A DNA stretch of 64,000 nt from Sphingomonas gilva (GTDB lineage Bacteria > Pseudomonadota > Alphaproteobacteria > Sphingomonadales > Sphingomonadaceae): assembly GCF_003515075.1 (NCBI RefSeq), contig NZ_QWLV01000001.1:186001-250000 (forward strand). The letters run 5' to 3'. The position numbers and the translations under genes were made by a program. This document shows, one piece after another, positions 13,987-24,233 of the stretch. The notes below the pieces were generated by a model, which made no database searches, had not been told where the DNA came from, and saw only the letters and a list, made by a program, of their open reading frames with translations. The first letter of the stretch is position 1. Each line of letters opens with the position of its first letter.

Positions 13987-15357
13987 CTACCGCGCGGCAA
14001 GCGGCGTTGCGGCGGAAGGTTCGCGCTTTCGGCGCAGCAGGATCCACGGCACGCGGGCGGGATCGAACTGCGAACGCTGCGCGCGGTCGAAATAGGGCGG
14101 CATGTGATCGCCCACCAGCAGGATGTCGGCATCGGGGAAATCCGGCCGGACGAGCTGCGTGGCGAGTGCGTCGGCGATGTCGTCCCACAGCTTGAACTGG
14201 CGGCAGATCATGCCGAACCGGCGGATCGCCGCGATCTCGGTCGCCGGGCAATCGCCCGTGCGCAGCGCGGCGTCGGCGGGAACCGGCAGGTGCGAATTGA
14301 CCGTCAGCCAATAGACGAATTGCGGCTGGGTATCGTTCGCCAGCACGGCGCGCATGATCGTCGGGACATCTCGGTCGCACGCTCCGGGGAATACGCCGGG
14401 GCACACGCCCGCGCCGCGTTCGACCAGCGCCTCGCGGAAGATCATCCGGCCGAAGCCGATATTGGGATACCAGGCATCGCGCGCGAAGAAGTCGCCGGCG
14501 AAGCTGTGCATCGCGGTGGTGCGATAGCCCTTTGCCGCCAGCTGCGCGGGCAGGCAGCCGGCGTCGCTACGTTCGACCAGCTCGTAATAATCGCCCCAGC
14601 GGCCGCACAGCTCGCGAATCTCCCCGCTGGTGGTCGATCCGAAGTAAGGGGCGGCGCCTTCGCTCAGCGTATAGCGCGCGGCGACGTCCGGCTGACGCCA
14701 GCGCGTCGTCAGCCGCGCGCGCATCGTGGGGTCGTTTGGCAGGCCCATCGATTCGACCACCACCAGGATCAGATCGCGCTTGCCGTCGGCGGCGTCCGCG
14801 AACCCGCTGGCGTTGATCGCGGAATCGAACAGGCTGTCGGCCGCCGTCCGGCCATAGGCGCCGCTCATGCCGCGCGACACGGCGAAGTCCAGCCCTGCGG
14901 CCGCGAGGATCGCGGCGGCGGCGATCAAGGTGCTGGGCAAGCTGCCGAATCCGGTCGGGCGTCGCAACGCCCGCCAGGCGAGCGAGAGGATCACGGCGAT
15001 CCCGACGGCGCACACCGCATATTCTACCGACACCCCGGGGCGCAGCTCCGCGGCGAACCGCAGCGACGCCAGCAGCGATGCGACGGCGAGGTTGAACAGC
15101 CCGGCGATGAACGACAGCATCGAATAGGCCAGGGCGAGCGCGAACGCGGCGAACTGCACGCGCCGGCTGCGGCGGCGGACGACGAGCCCGATCACGCCGG
15201 TCGCGAGGATCTCGACATGGCGCGGCGGGGCGGCGATGATCCACAGCAGCCAGAAGCCGATATTGGGCAATATGACCCAGCACGTCAGCCATGCGTGGAG
15301 CTGCGGCAGATCGGCGAGCCGCCACCGCGCGGCGGGACGGGAGAGCGCAGGCGTCAT
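13987..15357 (-). CDS. LtaS/OpgB/EptA-like membrane phosphotransferase (alkaline-phosphatase fold)
   Basis: A 456-residue protein with an N-terminal membrane part of about five helices and a periplasmic alkaline-phosphatase-superfamily domain from about residue 190. Metal and catalytic markers occur in the right order: LILVVVESMG (metal-binding Glu), FGSTTSGEIRELCG (nucleophile Thr), a His in WLTVNSHLPVP and ILLVGDHMPPYF (Asp-His). Family members move phosphoglycerol or phosphoethanolamine from phospholipid onto glycans, lipid A or teichoic acid. The ATG overlaps the stop of the preceding GT-C gene (ATGA), indicating coupling. Which group and acceptor are used is unknown. Confidence 0.85.
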   Translation of the reverse strand: MTPALSRPAARWRLADLPQLHAWLTCWVILPNIGFWLLWIIAAPPRHVEILATGVIGLVVRRRSRRVQFAAFALALAYSMLSFIAGLFNLAVASLLASLRFAAELRPGVSVEYAVCAVGIAVILSLAWRALRRPTGFGSLPSTLIAAAAILAAAGLDFAVSRGMSGAYGRTAADSLFDSAINASGFADAADGKRDLILVVVESMGLPNDPTMRARLTTRWRQPDVAARYTLSEGAAPYFGSTTSGEIRELCGRWGDYYELVERSDAGCLPAQLAAKGYRTTAMHSFAGDFFARDAWYPNIGFGRMIFREALVERGAGVCPGVFPGACDRDVPTIMRAVLANDTQPQFVYWLTVNSHLPVPADAALRTGDCPATEIAAIRRFGMICRQFKLWDDIADALATQLVRPDFPDADILLVGDHMPPYFDRAQRSQFDPARVPWILLRRKREPSAATPLAAR

Positions 15358-17081
15358 CGATCCGCGTCCTCGTCCGCTATCCGCCAGACCTTCAGGCCCT
15401 CGTCTCGCACCGGCACGAGCCATGCCGGCGGGCGGCGGGCGGCGAGCCTCGGGGCCAGCGCGCCGGGCGCCGCCTCCCGCGCCAGGTCGATCTCGCCGAA
15501 CGCGCCGTCGCACCAGGCGACATAGGTGAGATCGTGACGCCGGGCGATCGCGCGCGCCTCATGCTCGGGGCCAAGGAAGAAGCGATACATCGCCGCATTG
15601 CCGGCATTGTTGCGGTGATAGGGCGCCGAGAGGCTGGCGTGGCGCGTGGCGGGCAGGGCGAAGGCGCCGATGTCGATCGGCGCGACGATGCGGCCGGGCG
15701 GCAGCTGCGCAAGCGCGGCCAGCTGCTCCGGCCCGGTGCAGTCCGCGCCGGTCAGCAACGGCGCCTCGGGCGGCTTCGTCAGCGCCGCGCCGGCGATCGG
15801 GTAGAGGATGCCCGCCGAGACGATCCACGCGCCCGCCAGCGCGGCGACGCCCTTTGCGCGGGCGCGCGCGATCAGCATGGCGAGCCCGGGGGCGGCCAGC
15901 GCGGCGCCGGGATAGGCGCCGCGCACCTGCAGGCAAGTGACGGCAAGCGCCGCGGCGATCAACGCCGCCAGTCCCCACCACGCGCCCCCGGCGCGGCGCG
16001 CCTGCCACAGCGTCGCGGCCAGGCCCGCGGCCATCAGCCCGGCATAGCCCAGCGCGAAGGCGAAGGGCGTGGCGAACAGTGGATGCGCCTCGGCGACATT
16101 GGCCAGCCACAACCGCTCGAGCATCGGGTCGACCGCACCGTAAGGCCCGGCCAGGCAGGCCGGCGCCAGGCGCAGGCCGAGCAGCGCGAGCGCGGCGGCG
16201 AGCGCCGCGGCGGGCGCCCAGCGCGGAACGGGGAGGCGATCCGCGAAGGTCGCCAGCAGCAGCGTGCCGATGCCGCCTGCGATCACGAGGACCCGCAGCG
16301 GGGCATTGAGCGCGTCGCACAGATCACCGGGGCCGCTCGCCGGGATCAGGCCCGCCCCGAGCACGCCGGCGATGGCGAGGCCCGCGCCGATGCCCGCGAG
16401 CCGCTCGCCCCCCCCGCCGCGCAGCCATTCGACCGCCGCCCAGCCGCCGATGACGGCGAGCAGCGGCGCCATCTCCAGCCCGGTCGCGATGCTGGCGAAC
16501 ATCGCCGCGCCGATCGCCAGGCCGCGCCATTTCGACGCGGGCGCGATCATGCCGTGCGCACAGGCGGTGAGCAGCACGATCTGCAAGCCATGATGATCGA
16601 TCCGCCCCGGCATGAACTGCGAAATGGCGGGATAGGCGAGCGCCGCGACCAGCATCGCCGTCGGCGCCGCGCCGGCGCCGCCCAGTCGCCGCGCGATGGC
16701 GGCGATCAGCATCAGCTGCGCCGCGAACAGCAGCGGCGGCCAGGCCAGCACCGCGATCAGCTCGGCGGTTGCGGTTCCGACCAGCGGGCGCGGCGCCAGG
16801 ACGATGGCGGCGATGGGCAGGTCGGGCAGCCGCGACCAGTGCATCGCGAGGCCGCCTGGCGGCCCCAGCCGGTATTGCGTCAGATCGGACCAGGCCTGCC
16901 CGCCCAGCCAATCGCGCACCTGCAGCAGCCGCATCGCGTCATCGGTGTCGGCAAGGCGCAGCGCGGACAGGGCATGCCAATCCTGCGCCGCCCACATGCC
17001 GCCGAGAATCGCGACGATGGCGACGGCGAGGATCGCGTCGCCGCGCCAGGTCTGGCCGTCAGGGGCGGGGGCGATGTCCAC
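15354..17081 (-). CDS. GT-C-fold membrane protein, STT3/PglB-like arrangement
   Basis: A 575-residue polytopic protein with around 12 helices. After the first helix comes the acidic loop ADTDDAMRLLQVRDWLGG (Asp45, Asp47, Asp48), the place and pattern of the DxD metal site in oligosaccharyltransferase-like GT-C enzymes, then MHWSRLPDLPIA. A later loop holds GRIDHHGLQ. The C-terminal ~130 residues are soluble and presumably periplasmic. It is the first of three coupled envelope genes and follows argG by 35 bp on the same strand. Inference: transfers a sugar from a polyprenyl carrier. It lacks any WWDYG motif that I can see, so it is not a standard PglB. Confidence 0.75.
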   Translation of the reverse strand: MDIAPAPDGQTWRGDAILAVAIVAILGGMWAAQDWHALSALRLADTDDAMRLLQVRDWLGGQAWSDLTQYRLGPPGGLAMHWSRLPDLPIAAIVLAPRPLVGTATAELIAVLAWPPLLFAAQLMLIAAIARRLGGAGAAPTAMLVAALAYPAISQFMPGRIDHHGLQIVLLTACAHGMIAPASKWRGLAIGAAMFASIATGLEMAPLLAVIGGWAAVEWLRGGGGERLAGIGAGLAIAGVLGAGLIPASGPGDLCDALNAPLRVLVIAGGIGTLLLATFADRLPVPRWAPAAALAAALALLGLRLAPACLAGPYGAVDPMLERLWLANVAEAHPLFATPFAFALGYAGLMAAGLAATLWQARRAGGAWWGLAALIAAALAVTCLQVRGAYPGAALAAPGLAMLIARARAKGVAALAGAWIVSAGILYPIAGAALTKPPEAPLLTGADCTGPEQLAALAQLPPGRIVAPIDIGAFALPATRHASLSAPYHRNNAGNAAMYRFFLGPEHEARAIARRHDLTYVAWCDGAFGEIDLAREAAPGALAPRLAARRPPAWLVPVRDEGLKVWRIADEDADR

Positions 17082-17116
17082 CCCGCGGCTCTAGCGCGGG
17101 ATGGTTAACGAAAACG

Positions 17117-18331
<1,215 letters not shown>

Positions 18332-18412
18332 CGGGTCGATCCTTCGAGATAGCAGGGATGATGAGTCGCGCGCGGGTTATGCGCTCGGGCGCGGGGGCGC
18401 AAGGAGGGGCGA

Positions 18413-18832
18413 GTGGCGGAGAACAAGACGAAGCCGACGAACGCGAGCGTCGCGGCCTTCATCGAGGCAGTCGAACCCGCCCAGCGGCGCGAGGACGCGA
18501 AGACCGTCTGCGCGCTGATGGAGCGGCTGTCGGGCGAGCCGCCGGTGCTGTGGGGACCGTCGATCATCGGCTTCGGCACATGCCATTACCGGTACGAAAG
18601 CGGGCGCGAGGGCGACATGCCGCGGATCGGCTTCTCGCCGCGCAAGGCCCAGCTGGTGCTCTACATCGTCTCCGATTTTCCGCGCTACGAGGCGCTGATG
18701 GCCAAGCTCGGCAAATACACCACCGGCAAATCCTGCCTCTACATCAAGAAGCTGGCCGACGTGGACATGGCCGTGCTCGAGGAGCTGATCGTCGCCTCGC
18801 TGGCCGACACGGCGGAGCGCTATCCAACCTGA
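18413..18832 (+). CDS. DUF1801 domain protein
   Basis: A 139-residue cytoplasmic protein of the DUF1801/YdhG-like group. It matches the family pattern FIEAVEPAQRREDA, LMERLSGEPPVLWGPSIIGF, the aromatic GTCHYRYES and FSPRKAQLVLYI, followed by LGKYTTGKSCLYIKKL. The function is unknown; the fold is related to START/SRPBCC-like or iron-chaperone-like small domains. The start is a GTG at 18413; there is no ATG near the N-terminus. It faces argG divergently with about 80 bp between. Confidence 0.85.
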   Translation: MAENKTKPTNASVAAFIEAVEPAQRREDAKTVCALMERLSGEPPVLWGPSIIGFGTCHYRYESGREGDMPRIGFSPRKAQLVLYIVSDFPRYEALMAKLGKYTTGKSCLYIKKLADVDMAVLEELIVASLADTAERYPT

Positions 18833-18942
18833 CTCCCCTCCCTGAGAGGGAGGGGGCGGGGGGTGGGTTCTCTCCGCGAGCGCCGGCGCCCGTGGCATCC
18901 ACCCACCCTCAGCCCCTCCCTGTCCAGGGAAGGGGGGAGGGC
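18833..18942. repeat. Palindromic repeat, family C variant
   Basis: A 110-bp element directly after the DUF1801 stop. It has ACTCCCCTCCCTGAGAGGGA at the left and an inverted GTCCAGGGAAGGGGGGAGGG block at the right, with GGTGGG/CCACCC arms between. It shares the CTCCCC / GGAGGGGG logic of the copies at 7141 and 58620 but differs in detail. It may terminate the DUF1801 transcript. Confidence 0.65.
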
Positions 18943-19021
18943 AAGGGAGCGGCGCTGTGCCTTGCCATGACCCACGCAGCACGCCAAACCACACCGACAT
19001 CGTAACATGGGAGACCAGTCC

Positions 19022-21082
19022 GTGAAGTCAGCGCTTCTGCTCGCCGCCGCCTCGCTCGCCATATCCTCCGCCGCGCACGCCGAGGAGGGCATGTGGACGA
19101 TGGACGCCTTCCCCACCGAGCAGATGCGCAAGATCTACGGCTGGGCGCCCGACAAGGCGTGGCTCGACCGGGTGCAGGCGGCGGCGGTGCGGCTGACCGG
19201 CGGCTGCTCGGCCTCGTTCGTCAGCGACGCCGGGCTGATCCTGACCAACCACCATTGCGTGCGCAGCTGCGTCCAGGCGCTGTCGACCGCCGAGCAGGAC
19301 TATATCAAGGCGGGCTATAATCCGGCCACGCGCGAGGAGGAGCGGACCTGCCCCGGCCAGCAGGCCGAGGTGGTGACGTCGATCAGCGACGTGACGCCGA
19401 CGGTCAAGCAGGCGATCGGCGCCAGCACCGGCGAGGCGCTGGTCAAGGCGCGCGACGCGGTGATCGCCCGGCTGGAGAAGGAGGGCTGCACCGACACCGC
19501 GACGACGCGCTGCCAGGTCGTCAGCCTGTTCGGCGGCGGCCAGTACAAGCTCTACAAATATCGCAAGTACAGCGATGTCCGCCTGGCCTGGGCACCAAGC
19601 GAGCAGGCGGCGTTCTTTGGCGGCGACCCGGACAATTTCAACTTTCCGCGCTACGCGATGGATGCCGCGTTCCTGCGCGCGTACGAGAACGGCAAGCCGG
19701 TCTCGACGCCAGCGCACCTGACCTGGAACCCCCGCGCGCCCGAGGCGGGCGAGGTGACCTTCACCGTCGGCAACCCCGGCTCCACCCAGCGGCTGCTGAC
19801 CGAGACGCAGCGCGCCTTCGCCCGCGACGTGCAATATCCGATCGTCATCCCGCTGTTCGCCGAGCTGCGCGGGCGGCTGATCGCGGCGATGGAGGGTGAT
19901 CCCGAACGAGCGCGCACCGGCGCGGACCTGCTGGCGGGAATCGAGAACAGCTACAAGGCGCAGACCGGCTATTGGGGCGCGCTGCGCAACCCGGCCTTCG
20001 CCGCGAATCTCGCCGAGCAGGAGGCCGAGCTGCGCGCCAAGGTGGCGGCGGACGCGGCGCTGAAGGCCAAGGTGGGCGATCCGTGGGGCGCGATCGAGGA
20101 GATCGACGAGAAGCGCCGCCAACTCTATCTCGACTATCTCTTCCTCGAAAGCCTGGGCGGCGGCTTCTCCGAGCTGTACGACTATGCGCAGACCATCGTC
20201 CGCGCCGCCGCCGAACGCGAGAAGCCCAATGGCGAGCGGCTGCCGGGCTATACCGATTCGGCGCTGCCGCTGCTGGAGAAGTCGCTGACCGACGCGCAGC
20301 CGATCTATCCGTGGCTGGAGGAGTTGAACCTCGCCTTCTGGCTTTCGAAGACGCGCGAATATCTGAAGACCGACACGCCGGCGGTGCAGCGCCTGCTCGG
20401 CAAGGAATCGCCCGAGGGGCTGGCCGAGCGGCTGGTCGAAGGGACCAGGCTCGCCGATCCGGCGGTGCGCAAGGCGCTGTTCGAAGGCGGCATGGCGGCG
20501 GTCAAGGCGTCGAAGGACCCGCTGATCCAGTTCGTCCTGAAGGCCGATGCCGATGCGCGCGCGGTGCGCCGGAAATGGGAAGCGGAGGTGACCGGGCCGA
20601 CCGCGGTGGCCAATGCCAAGCTCGCCGATGCGCGCTTCGGCGTCTATGGCGATACGCTCTATCCCGACGCGACCTTCACGCTCCGCATCAGCTACGGATC
20701 GGTCAAGGGCTGGGACGAGCGCGGCACGCCGGTGCCGCCGACGACGAAGTTCGCCGGGCTGTACGAACGCGCGACCGGCGCGGTGCCGTACGACCTGCCG
20801 TCCGAGTTCGCGGCCGCAAAGGGCAAGATCGACATGGCGACGGTCTACAACTTCGTCACCACCAACGACATCATCGGCGGCAATTCCGGATCGCCAGTGA
20901 TCGCGCGCGACGGATCGGTGATCGGCGCGGCGTTCGACGGCAACATCCACATGCTCGGCGGCAATTTCGGCTATGATCCGGTGCTCAACCGCACGGTGGT
21001 GGTCTCGACCGCCGCGGTGCAGGAGGCGCTGGAGGTGGTCTATCCCAACCAGCGGCTGATGCGGGAGCTGGCGGCGAAGTAA
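19022..21082 (+). CDS. S46 family dipeptidyl-peptidase (DPP7/DPP11-like), exported
   Basis: Periplasmic serine exopeptidase that removes dipeptides from peptide N-termini; length 686 residues matches the family (~700). The signal peptide is MKSALLLAAASLAISSAAHA. The catalytic His lies in ILTNHHCV (near residue 78) and the Ser in GGNSGSPV. The residue 18 positions after that Ser, which sets S1 specificity in DPP7 (Gly) versus DPP11 (Arg), is Gly here, so a preference for hydrophobic P1 residues is inferred. The GTG at 19022 is preferred because GGGAGA lies just before it; an in-frame ATG at 19007 would place that site inside the gene. Confidence 0.93.
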   Translation: MKSALLLAAASLAISSAAHAEEGMWTMDAFPTEQMRKIYGWAPDKAWLDRVQAAAVRLTGGCSASFVSDAGLILTNHHCVRSCVQALSTAEQDYIKAGYNPATREEERTCPGQQAEVVTSISDVTPTVKQAIGASTGEALVKARDAVIARLEKEGCTDTATTRCQVVSLFGGGQYKLYKYRKYSDVRLAWAPSEQAAFFGGDPDNFNFPRYAMDAAFLRAYENGKPVSTPAHLTWNPRAPEAGEVTFTVGNPGSTQRLLTETQRAFARDVQYPIVIPLFAELRGRLIAAMEGDPERARTGADLLAGIENSYKAQTGYWGALRNPAFAANLAEQEAELRAKVAADAALKAKVGDPWGAIEEIDEKRRQLYLDYLFLESLGGGFSELYDYAQTIVRAAAEREKPNGERLPGYTDSALPLLEKSLTDAQPIYPWLEELNLAFWLSKTREYLKTDTPAVQRLLGKESPEGLAERLVEGTRLADPAVRKALFEGGMAAVKASKDPLIQFVLKADADARAVRRKWEAEVTGPTAVANAKLADARFGVYGDTLYPDATFTLRISYGSVKGWDERGTPVPPTTKFAGLYERATGAVPYDLPSEFAAAKGKIDMATVYNFVTTNDIIGGNSGSPVIARDGSVIGAAFDGNIHMLGGNFGYDPVLNRTVVVSTAAVQEALEVVYPNQRLMRELAAK

Positions 21083-21085
21083 CTC

Positions 21086-21175
21086 CGTCGCCCCTGCGTA
21101 GGCAGGGGCCTCTGGCGGCAAACGTTACGTCGGATGTGCCACAAACTCAGCGGCCCCTGCCTGCGCAGGGCGACG
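21086..21175. repeat. Palindromic repeat, family B
   Basis: A 90-bp copy between the S46 and cfa stop codons, with inverted GTCGCCCCTGC ends and the centre GGATGTGCCACAAACTCAG, nearly identical to the centre at 8750-8839. It probably ends both convergent transcripts. Confidence 0.82.
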
Positions 21176-21176
21176 G

Positions 21177-22409
21177 TTATTCCGATGCCCTCAGCATCCG
21201 CTCACCCTCCAGCATGTAATCGCGCGTGATCGGCAGTTCGTGCCGGTCGCGGGTGAACTGGAACTGGTAGTTGACCAGGCTCCCATGGCTGAACGCGGTC
21301 AGCGCGCCGGCCAGGTAGAAGGTCCACATGCGGAAGAAGCGCTCGTCGTAGAGCGCGACGATCTCCGTCTTTGCGGCGACGGTGCGATCGTACCAGGCCT
21401 TGAGCGTATGGGCGTAGTGCAGCCTCAATACCTCGATATCGGCGATCATCAGCCCCTTGTTCTCATAGGCGCGGATGATCTCGCTCAACGCCGGGTTGTA
21501 GCCGCCGGGGAAGATGTACTTGGCGGTCCAGGCGTCGGTCACGCCGGGGCCGCCGACGCGGCCGATGGTGTGGAGCAGCATCACGCCGTGCTCGGTCAGC
21601 AGCTCACGGCATTTGGCGAAGAAGGCGGGGTAGTGCGTCGGGCCGACATGCTCGAACATGCCGACCGAGACGATCCGGTCGAATCGCCCGGTCATGTGGC
21701 GATAGTCGATCAGCTCGAACTTCACCTTGTCCGCCACGCCCGCCGCCTCGGCGCGTTCGCGCGCGAGGGCGAGCTGTTCCCTCGACAGCGTGATGCCGGT
21801 CACCCGGCAGCCGAATTTCTCGTTGAGGTAGAGCGCCATCCCGCCCCAGCCGCAGCCGATATCGAGCACATGATGTTCCGGGCGGAGCGCCAGCTTGGCG
21901 GCGATATGCGCCTTCTTGTCGGCCTGCGCCTGTTCGAGCGAGCCCGCCGGATCGGTGAAATAGGCGCAGCTATATTGCCGATCGGCGTCGAGGAAGAGGT
22001 CGTACAGGCGGCGCGACAGGTCGTAGTGATGCGCGACGTTCCTGCGCGATCGCTTGGCCATGTTGACGCGGTTGATCCGCTGGGTGACCGCGCCCAGCGC
22101 GCGGCGCGGCAGGCTGGGCCGCAGGTTGACGCGGCCCGCCTCCCACCGGTCATTCTCCTTGATCAGCGTCAGTAGGTCGAGGATGTCGCCCTCTTCCACC
22201 ACCATCCGCCCGTCCATGAACGCCTCGCCCGCGCCCAGATCGGGATGGCGGGCGACGAAGCTCGCCGCGCCCTTGTCGGCGAAGCGGACGGTGACGGGGC
22301 GGATGTCAGGATCGGGTGCGCCGAAGGCCCGGCGGGTGCCGTCGGCATGGACAATGGTGAGCTCGCCGCGCTTGACGAAGCGTGACAGGAACAGATCGAT
22401 CAACGCCAT
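21177..22409 (-). CDS. cfa: Cyclopropane-fatty-acyl-phospholipid synthase
   Basis: SAM-dependent enzyme that methylenates unsaturated phospholipid acyl chains, usually in stationary phase or acid stress. The 410-residue sequence has the N-terminal lipid-binding region and a C-terminal methyltransferase. Visible motifs are HYDLSRRLYDLFLD, YSCAYF, the SAM loop VLDIGCGWGGMA, the FDRIVSVGMFEHVG segment, and FPGGYNPALSEI. It acts at the inner face of the membrane. It stands alone on the minus strand, separated from the Mo-enzyme gene by a family A repeat. Confidence 0.94.
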   Translation of the reverse strand: MALIDLFLSRFVKRGELTIVHADGTRRAFGAPDPDIRPVTVRFADKGAASFVARHPDLGAGEAFMDGRMVVEEGDILDLLTLIKENDRWEAGRVNLRPSLPRRALGAVTQRINRVNMAKRSRRNVAHHYDLSRRLYDLFLDADRQYSCAYFTDPAGSLEQAQADKKAHIAAKLALRPEHHVLDIGCGWGGMALYLNEKFGCRVTGITLSREQLALARERAEAAGVADKVKFELIDYRHMTGRFDRIVSVGMFEHVGPTHYPAFFAKCRELLTEHGVMLLHTIGRVGGPGVTDAWTAKYIFPGGYNPALSEIIRAYENKGLMIADIEVLRLHYAHTLKAWYDRTVAAKTEIVALYDERFFRMWTFYLAGALTAFSHGSLVNYQFQFTRDRHELPITRDYMLEGERMLRASE

Positions 22410-22464
22410 CGCGCGCCCTCCTCGCGCTCGATTACGTCAAACTTAGGGCACGTCTCCCGCTTCC

Positions 22465-22560
22465 GTCACCCCGGACTTGTTCCGGGGTCCATCGTGCCGC
22501 GAAAACAACGGCTTGAGGCACTTGGGGAGACATGGACCCCGGAACAAGTCCGGGGTGACG
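22465..22560. repeat. Palindromic repeat, family A (GTCACCCCGGACTTGTTCCGGGG type)
   Basis: A 96-bp element with long inverted ends (left CACCCCGGACTTGTTCCGGG, right the reverse complement followed by GTGACG). It lies between cfa and the Mo-oxidoreductase. Other copies lie at 25003-25157, 53029-53135, 60396-60502 and 63031-63121. Confidence 0.85.
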
Positions 22561-22587
22561 GGAGGCTTAATCGATCAGGCCCGACGA

Positions 22588-23346
22588 CTATATTCCGGCG
22601 TACCAGTCGTAATCGTGGTGATCCTCCCAGAAACCGCCGCGGCCCAGGCCGACGCGCGCAAGATCGTCGATCACTTGGATACGCTCGACATATTTGGCGT
22701 GCTTGTAGCCCAGATGCCGTTCGACACGGAGGCGGACGGGGGCGCCGTTTTCGACCGGCAGCGGCCGGTCGTTCAATCCCCAGGCGAGAATCGTCTGCGG
22801 GTGGAAGGCGTCGATCAGGTCGATCGTCTCGTAATAGCGGTTGGACCCGAAATAATCGGCGCACTGGAAGACGATGAAGCGCGCGCCGTCCTTGAGGCCC
22901 GTCACGTCGAGCAGGTGCCTGAGCGGCGTTCCGGTCCATTTGGCGATCGCGCTCCAGCCCTCGACGCAATCGTGGCGGGTGATCTGCGCGCGCGCTGGCA
23001 GGCTGCGCAGGTGCGGGATGCTGAAGCTCATCGGCCGGTGAACCAGCCCGTCGACCGCGATCCGCCAGGTGGCGAAGCCCGCCGCACGGTGCGCATTGTA
23101 GCGCGCGGTCGCCGGGTCGCGCGTGCCGTTGGGGCGCATGGTGGGGGAGCGGTCCTCGGGCGCATATTCGCGCGCCAAGGCGTCGCGATCGGTCAGCGCG
23201 CGCTGGAAGCCGAGGTTCATCTCCTCGCCGGCGAACAGGATCTTGCGGAAGGCGGGGCTCTCGTTCAGCCGGTCGCAGCCGGCGACAAGACCGCCGGCGC
23301 CGAGCGCGAGGGTGGAAAGCGCCGCACGGCGCGTGACCAGGCTCAT
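22588..23346 (-). CDS. Molybdopterin-dependent oxidoreductase (sulfite-oxidase fold), Tat-exported
   Basis: A 252-residue protein with the sulfite-oxidase/MsrP molybdopterin fold. The Mo-ligand cysteine is in RHDCVEGWSAIAKW (Cys127), followed by FQCADYFGSNRYYE and the C-terminal KYVERIQV. The N-terminus has a twin-Arg motif (TRRAAL) and ends its hydrophobic part with LVAGC, so it is probably a Tat lipoprotein. Its ATG overlaps the stop of the cytochrome b561-like gene by four bases, so electrons would pass between this enzyme and that haem protein. The substrate, sulfite or a sulfoxide, is not shown by the sequence. It is shorter than plant or animal sulfite oxidase and has no haem or dimer domain. 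Confidence 0.87.
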   Translation of the reverse strand: MSLVTRRAALSTLALGAGGLVAGCDRLNESPAFRKILFAGEEMNLGFQRALTDRDALAREYAPEDRSPTMRPNGTRDPATARYNAHRAAGFATWRIAVDGLVHRPMSFSIPHLRSLPARAQITRHDCVEGWSAIAKWTGTPLRHLLDVTGLKDGARFIVFQCADYFGSNRYYETIDLIDAFHPQTILAWGLNDRPLPVENGAPVRLRVERHLGYKHAKYVERIQVIDDLARVGLGRGGFWEDHHDYDWYAGI

Positions 23347-24173
23347 GGCGTCGGCTCCTTGGGCGGCTTCGACCAGCCGGTGATCATCGAACGCATCTCG
23401 TTGACCGGTCCGGCGAGCACCACCAGCAGCACATGGACGGCGATGAACACGACGAGCGCCGCGGCGCAGATGAAATGGATCGAGCGCGCCGATTGCCGCC
23501 CGCCGAACAGGTCGAGCAGCCAGGGCCAGGCGGCGTCCATGTTGGGCGACATGGTGAGGCCGGTCAGGATCACCACCGGCAGCACGACGAAGATGATCGC
23601 GACATAGCTCAGCTTCTGCAGCGTGTTGTAGGCGTTCGGCCGGTCGGGATGGTGGAAGCGCAGCCGGGCGTGCGCCTTGATGTCCGCCCAGATATGGCGC
23701 GCGCGCACCTCGTCGCGGCGGATGGTCAAATCGCGCTTGAAGTGGCGGTTGATCAGGCTGGCGAGCATGTAGAGCAGCAGACCGAAGGCGAGCAGCCAGG
23801 CGAAGGTCAGGTGCCAGCGCCGCGCCATGGCGAGATCATAGCCCGACGGGATCGTCGCCCAGCCGGGAAAGGCGCGGTTGACGATGTTGCCTTCGCCGTC
23901 GCTCCAGCGGCCGAGCACGCCGGTGGTGGGGATTTCGAGCGACCCGACGCGCAGATAACCCTCGGTCCGCGTCGCGCCGATCTGCAGCCAGGCATAATCG
24001 GCGTTGGCGCCATATTCGCCCCAATAAAGCCGCGGATGCGCGTTGAAGATCATCAGGCCGGACATCAGCATGACGAAGACGGCGAGCACGTTGACCCAGT
24101 GCCAGATGCGCGTGGTCAGCCGGTGGCGGTAGACCAGGCGGGGCTTGGCGGCGGGTGCCGGTGTCTCGTCCAT
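23343..24173 (-). CDS. Cytochrome b561-family membrane protein
   Basis: A 276-residue di-haem b-type cytochrome with four or five helices. Candidate haem histidines are in TTRIWHWVNVLA (helix 1), RRWHLTFAWLL, and SIHFICAAALVVFIAVHVLL (two). A loop of about 55 residues after helix 1 (residues ~50-110, RLYWGEYGANADYAW...) is periplasmic. It resembles the membrane subunits that connect periplasmic molybdenum enzymes or hydrogenases to the quinone pool. The gene sits directly upstream of, and overlaps, the Mo-oxidoreductase, so it is its likely redox partner. It is not the six-helix MsrQ type. Confidence 0.87.
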   Translation of the reverse strand: MDETPAPAAKPRLVYRHRLTTRIWHWVNVLAVFVMLMSGLMIFNAHPRLYWGEYGANADYAWLQIGATRTEGYLRVGSLEIPTTGVLGRWSDGEGNIVNRAFPGWATIPSGYDLAMARRWHLTFAWLLAFGLLLYMLASLINRHFKRDLTIRRDEVRARHIWADIKAHARLRFHHPDRPNAYNTLQKLSYVAIIFVVLPVVILTGLTMSPNMDAAWPWLLDLFGGRQSARSIHFICAAALVVFIAVHVLLVVLAGPVNEMRSMITGWSKPPKEPTP

Positions 24174-24233
24174 GCGCTCTCCCTTGGCTGCATCGTTCCC
24201 TGCGGAAGCTTCGCTGTAAAGCGGCGAAAGGTT

